64,000 nt of DNA from Glycine soja. Taxonomy: Eukaryota; Streptophyta; Magnoliopsida; Fabales; Fabaceae. This document shows, in pieces, positions 59,692-64,000 of the stretch; position 1 is the first letter of the stretch, and each line of letters begins with the position of its first letter. Position numbers and translations under genes: made by a program. The notes below the pieces were generated by a model. That model saw nothing but the letters and a program-made list of their open reading frames with translations, did not search any database and was not told the DNA's origin. The stretch is taken from positions 1,302,001 through 1,366,000 of the forward strand of contig NC_041004.1 in NCBI RefSeq assembly GCF_004193775.1, in the 5' to 3' direction.

Positions 59692-60965
59692 ATGGTATCT
59701 TCATCGTCATGTCCATCACATATTAAAATTAAGTCTGATCCCATTGATGGTGATGTATTATGGATGCAACCTAAGCATGTTTCAGAACATATTTGGAATG
59801 GGAAAGAAAATCTGAAATTATATATCAGACGAGCTGTCCCCACGTATCAAGGGGAAGAAGAAATTCCAGAGCAAATTTTTCCTTTTCTTCGACAATCTGG
59901 TCTTTACTGGATTATGAAGATGTGATACTTAAAAATAAATGCCTCATTAATTAGTGCTCTGATAAAAAAGATGGAGGCCGGAAACACATACGTTTCACAT
60001 GAGATGCGGAGAGTGTACTATTACTCTCCAAGACGTCTCTGTATTGTTAGGTATATCTGTAGATAGTTTACCATTAATCGGTCCAACAAATCTTGATTGG
60101 GCTGATTTATGTGAGGAATTATTGAGATTCAAACCACAAGAAGGTGAAATTAAAGGTAGTGTGGTTAAATTAAGTTGACTGACTCACCATTTTGCACAAA
60201 TAAATAACGACGACGACGAACAAGTACGAAGGTTTGCCCGTGCATGGATACTGAGATTCATTGGAGGTGTCTTGTTCGTTGACAAAAACAGTAACAAAGT
60301 TTCGCTAAGGTACCTTCAATTTTTACGTGACTTTGAATACTGTGGCACATATGCATGAGGAGCTGTCGTACTTGATTTTCTATACAGAGAGATGTGCAGT
60401 GCCACCGATTATAAAACTTAATCAATCGGAGATATGTGCATCTTACTACAAATGTGAGCATGGGAACGATGTCCAACCTTGGCTCCAAAGAGAACTCCTT
60501 CCCAAGTAGAAAATAAACCACTGAGGCACATGTTAGTCATTTTTAAAAGCGTCTTTCATTTCAATAGAATAAATGGTTTTAGGGTATATTAAATTTTAAT
60601 CTTTGTAGGTGGCTGCGACGTGGAAACCAACATATCGGCAATGATGATGTGAGAGTTTTTCGTCGCAAGTTGGATATTATGAAACGTCATGAGGTAAGAA
60701 CATGGTATTTTATTTGTAAAATAAAGAATGATATGTGTTATTTTACTAAAATGTTGACAATTATGTTGTTATATGCAGTTTGTGTGGGAGCCTTACACAA
60801 CAACCGTTATATCATTGTTGCCTCCCATTTGTGTACTTGGAAGTGTCGCGTGGTACGCGGTGGTGCCACTAATTTGTTTTCAAGTTATTGAGTGGCACCA
60901 ACTGGACAGAGTATTGAGACAATTTGGGATGCATCAACCAATTTCAGAGTCTCATTCGTAACCCT
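59692..60965 (+). pseudogene. PMD (plant mobile domain, MAIN-like) gene, left-arm copy
   Basis: The frame starts at 59692 (MVSSSSCPSHIKIKSDPID) and continues to FPFLRQSG, then shifts. The PMD core is readable in pieces: [56 protein letters not shown], followed by a WER-type motif out of frame. Two core tryptophan codons are TGA here (60178 and 60356), and there are frameshifts before and after. An exon at 60610-60692 (RWLRRGN) and one from 60779 (FVWEPY, PLICFQVIEWHQLDRVLRQF) follow with proper splice sites. The gene breaks off at the palindrome centre. PMD proteins such as Arabidopsis MAIN/MAIL1 act in transposon silencing and genome stability; others are transposon passengers. Confidence 0.8.
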
Positions 60966-60989
60966 TAAACATTTATGAGATAACATTAA

Positions 60990-62398
60990 AAGGGAAACAT
61001 GACAAAAATTGGGGGCAATTGTTCGCCCCAATGATTCATTAGGGAAACATGACGAAAAACTGGGATGAATCATTGGGGCGAACAATTGCCCCCAATTTTC
61101 GTCATGTTTCCCTTTTAATGTTATGCCATGAATGTTTAAGGGTTGCAAAGGAGACTCTGGAATTGGTTGCTGCATTCCAAATTGTCTCAATACTCTGTCC
61201 AGTTGGTGCCACTCAATAACTTGGAAACAAATTAGTGGCACCACCGCGTACCACGCGACACTTTCGAGTACACAAATGGGAGACAACAACGGTTGTTGTG
61301 TAAGGCTCCCACACAAACTGCATATAACAACATAGTTGTCAACATTTTAGTAAAATAAAACATAATTTTTTATTTTACAAATACAATACCATGTTCTTAC
61401 CTCATGACGTTTCATAATATCCAACTTGCGACGAAAAACTCTCACATCTTCATTGTCGATATGTTGGTTTTCACGTCGCAGCCACCTATAAAGATTAAAA
61501 TTTAATGTATCCTAAAACCATTTATTCTATTGAAATGAAAGACGCTTTTAAAAATGACTAACTTGTGCCCCAGTGGTTTATTTTTTACTTGGGAAGGAGT
61601 CCTATTTGGAAACAAGGTTGGACATCGTTCCCATGCTCACATTTGTAGTAAGATGCACATACCTCTGATTGATTAAGTTTTATAATCGATGACACTGCAC
61701 ATCTCTCTGTATAGAAAACCAAGTACGACAGCTCCCCATGCATATGTGCCACACTCTTCAAAGTCACGTAAAAATTGAAGGTACCTTAACGAAACTTTGT
61801 TACTGCTTTTGTCAACGAACAAGACACCTCCAATGAATCTCAGTATCCATGCACGGGCAAACCTTCGTATTTGTTCTTCGTAATCGTTGTTTATTTGTGC
61901 AAAATGGTGAGTCAGCCAACTTAATTTAACCACACTACCTTTAATTTCACCCTCTTGTGGTCTGACTCCCAATAATTCCTCACATAAATCAGCCCAATCA
62001 AGATTTGTTGGACCGATTAATGGTAAACCATCTACAGATATACCTAACAATACAGAGACGTCTTGGAGAGTAATAGTACACTCTCCCCGCATCTCATGTG
62101 AAACCTATGTGTTTCCGGCCTCCATCTTTTTATCATAGCACTAATTAATGAGACATTTATTTTTAAGTATCACATCTTCATAATAAAAACCAGATTGTCG
62201 AAGAAAAGGAAAAATTTGCTCTGGAATTTCTTCTTCCCCTTGATACGTGGGGACAGCTCGTCTGATATATAATTTCCGATCTTCATTCCCATTCCAAATA
62301 TGTTCTGAAACATGCTTAGGTTGCATCCATAATACATTACCATCAATGGGGCCAGACTTAATTTTAATATGTGATGGACATGACGATGATGATACCAT
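60990..62398 (-). pseudogene. PMD (plant mobile domain, MAIN-like) gene, right-arm copy
   Basis: Mirror copy on the minus strand, starting at 62398. Its PMD core is better kept: a single open stretch (62092-61673) covers [14 protein letters not shown] to FLYREMCS with Trp at both positions that are TGA in the left copy. It still has a stop after CLIN (62143) and a frameshift before the core, and a stop after DYKT. Downstream exons at about 61487-61405 and 61319-61110 match those of the left arm, with a 9-base deletion near 61285. The open frame at its end reads across the palindrome centre into the antisense of the left copy, so the native C-terminus is missing. Confidence 0.8.
61039..61063. 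other. Central spacer of the giant inverted repeat
   Basis: About 25 bases (TAGGGAAACATGACGAAAAA and a few more) separate the inner ends ATGATTCAT and ATGAATCAT. The spacer repeats GGGAAACATGACGAAAA, also found in each arm next to the centre (about 60990 and 61100), which hints at how the junction formed. Confidence 0.85.
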
Positions 62399-63265
62399 TA
62401 CTACTGCAAAATAAAATATAATACAATAAATTTACAAATCAATTTATACATTATTTGTAGATAATATAAATTAAACTACGCACATTTATAAAAACGTTAT
62501 TAAATATATATTATACAAATTTAAATAAATAACAAAATATTATTATTTCATAACAAAATATATTATACAAATAATAAAATTTAAATATATTCTACAAATA
62601 ATTTCAAATACATGCACACACAAATTTAAATAATTAACATAATATATTCTTCAATTAACAAATAAATAATTCAATAAAATATTTACTAAAAAATAAATTA
62701 AAATACAAACAAATATTGAAATGCCAAAAATTATTTAAACAATATATATACAAAAATAATAATAATGTACAATGCATCATATATTTAATAACGTAAATTT
62801 TCTAAAACAAAGAATATTAACCTACAAACTAAAAATAAAATCTACCATGTACTAATGTAAACTACCCTATCATATATATATATATATTAAAAAAATTCAA
62901 ACTAACAATAACTAAATCAAATAATATAACTAATCAATTCATTTATTTAAAACTCAAAATTGTTTAGCCTAATATTATTACAAAACCTAAAAATTATTTA
63001 GCCTAATATTAACAAAGCTCAAAATTTACGTGTGTCTAAATTTTAGGTATATATACCTAAAGTTAATATTAACTTGTGTCTAATATTACAAAAGTTAATA
63101 TTACGTGTGCCTAACTAAAGCTAATATGTCTAACTAAAATATCATACATATATAACACATATAATATCTCAGAATATATATTTAATAACTTAAATTTCGT
63201 AAAACAAAAAATATTAACTTACAAACTAAAAATAAAACCTACCATATACCAACGTAAACTAGCCT

Positions 63266-63322
<57 letters not shown>

Positions 63323-64000
63323 AATTCAAACTAAAAATAACTAAATCAAATAATATAACTTATCAACTCATTTATTTAAACCTCAAAATTGTTTAGCTTA
63401 ATATTATTACAAAAGCTCAAAATTTACGTTTGTCTAAATTTTAGATATATATACCTAAAACTAATATTAACTTGTGTCTAATATTACAAAAACTAATATT
63501 ATGTGCCTAACTAAAGCTAATATGTCGAACTAAAATATCATACATATACAACACATATAATATCTCAGAATATATACAATAATCAAATAATATTTTCATA
63601 CTAACTAACCAAATAATATTTTCATGCTAATTAACCTAACCTTCGAATACCTATTAATACATAAAAATTAACAATAGAATACATATTAAAAGTAACTAAC
63701 CTAATCTTGAAATACCTATTAATACTAACTAACTTAATCTTTTTATAATATTAAGAACATAATACATAAATATTATTTAATTAAAAAATACTTACCAGTA
63801 ATTATGGAGGAGAAGGAGCACATAAGTTTATGATGTTATGAAGATTTTTTTTATAGGAAAAAATGCCCAACGTTCAACAGCTAACGTTCAAAAAGCAACG
63901 TTTAAAAACACTGCAGCAACATGCAAGCCCTAGCCTGGAACCTACTCCTGCACCCTTGCAACACTGCACCCCTGCAGTTGGGCACAACCTGTCTCGCCAA
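61064..64000. mobile_element. Right arm of the giant inverted repeat, cut by the window end
   Basis: Reverse complement of 57938-61038. It contains the right PMD copy, the AT-rich leader intron with the same internal duplication (about 62760-63600) and TA tracts (62873-62887, 63269-63316), and reaches the GGCGAGA block at 64000. The outer end and the resumption of ADAT1 sequence, if any, lie beyond the window. Confidence 0.9.

Larger units (their letters stand above)
57650..61038. mobile_element. Left arm of a giant inverted repeat (PMD-carrying element)
   Basis: From at least 57938 to 61038 this arm is the reverse complement of 61064-64000 and differs mainly by point changes and TA-tract length. 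It contains, in order, a GC-rich block with repeated GGCGAGA motifs, an AT-rich probable 5'-UTR intron with a tandem duplication, and the PMD pseudogene. The left boundary lies near 57630-57660, where the ADAT1 frame is lost, but cannot be fixed because the other end is outside the window. PMD genes are known both inside and outside transposons (MULE and Ty3-type); no transposase or terminal repeat is visible here. Confidence 0.85.

Noticed and set aside
60885..61316. 143-codon minus-strand frame crossing the palindrome centre, as a novel gene
   Set aside because: The first part is the right PMD copy and the rest is antisense of the left copy; the open frame is a by-product of the inverted junction.

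Overview
This is nuclear DNA from a flowering plant, very probably a legume and most likely Glycine (soybean) or a close relative. Genes are split by GT-AG introns and separated by AT-rich, MITE-rich spacers. The encoded proteins are plant-specific (remorin, PRONE-type RopGEF, R2R3-MYB with the subgroup-9 motif, plant mobile domain), and one intronic MITE has the terminal inverted repeat typical of legume elements. Six gene families have intact or nearly intact members; exon coordinates below were read by hand from splice signals and reading frame.

Left third (1-19140): two tandem, same-strand, apparently intact copies of a nine-exon DDX6/DHH1-type DEAD-box RNA helicase (Arabidopsis RH6/RH8/RH12 class; 499 and 502 residues), about 12.8 kb apart. 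Between them lie a two-exon gene for mitochondrial ribosomal protein mS33, a 0.5-kb foldback element, a decayed LINE fragment, and a cassette of two captured gene fragments placed tail to tail (an ARM-repeat/U-box-like piece on + and a patatin-like phospholipase piece on -) beside a 228-bp hairpin.

Middle (19140-40000): about 9 kb of gene-poor sequence with retroelement crumbs and a near-perfect 120-bp palindrome, then an intact three-exon MYB17-like R2R3-MYB gene and an intact five-exon remorin gene on the opposite strand. Between these two sit a decayed second remorin and a MYB 5'-end fragment, in the order MYB - pseudo-remorin - MYB fragment - remorin. This implies an old tandem duplication of a MYB/remorin block in which each unit lost the opposite gene.

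Right third (40000-64000): an intact seven-exon RopGEF gene (481 residues) is bracketed by two direct copies of a 1.6-2.5 kb segment that includes a degenerate array of roughly 72-bp repeats. Downstream is a tRNA adenosine deaminase gene (ADAT1/TAD1). It keeps all three zinc ligands but meets an early stop where a transposon-like block begins. That block is a giant inverted repeat, with arms of about 3 kb and a spacer of about 25 bp, carrying two tail-to-tail decayed copies of a plant-mobile-domain (PMD/MAIN-like) gene. The right arm runs off the window. If transcribed, it could fold into a very long double-stranded RNA.

The helicases (mRNA decay/P-bodies), mS33 (mitochondrial translation), MYB (transcription), remorin and RopGEF (plasma-membrane signalling) and ADAT1 (tRNA editing) are not a functional cluster. 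The window is mainly informative about duplication, gene-fragment capture and transposon-driven rearrangement.
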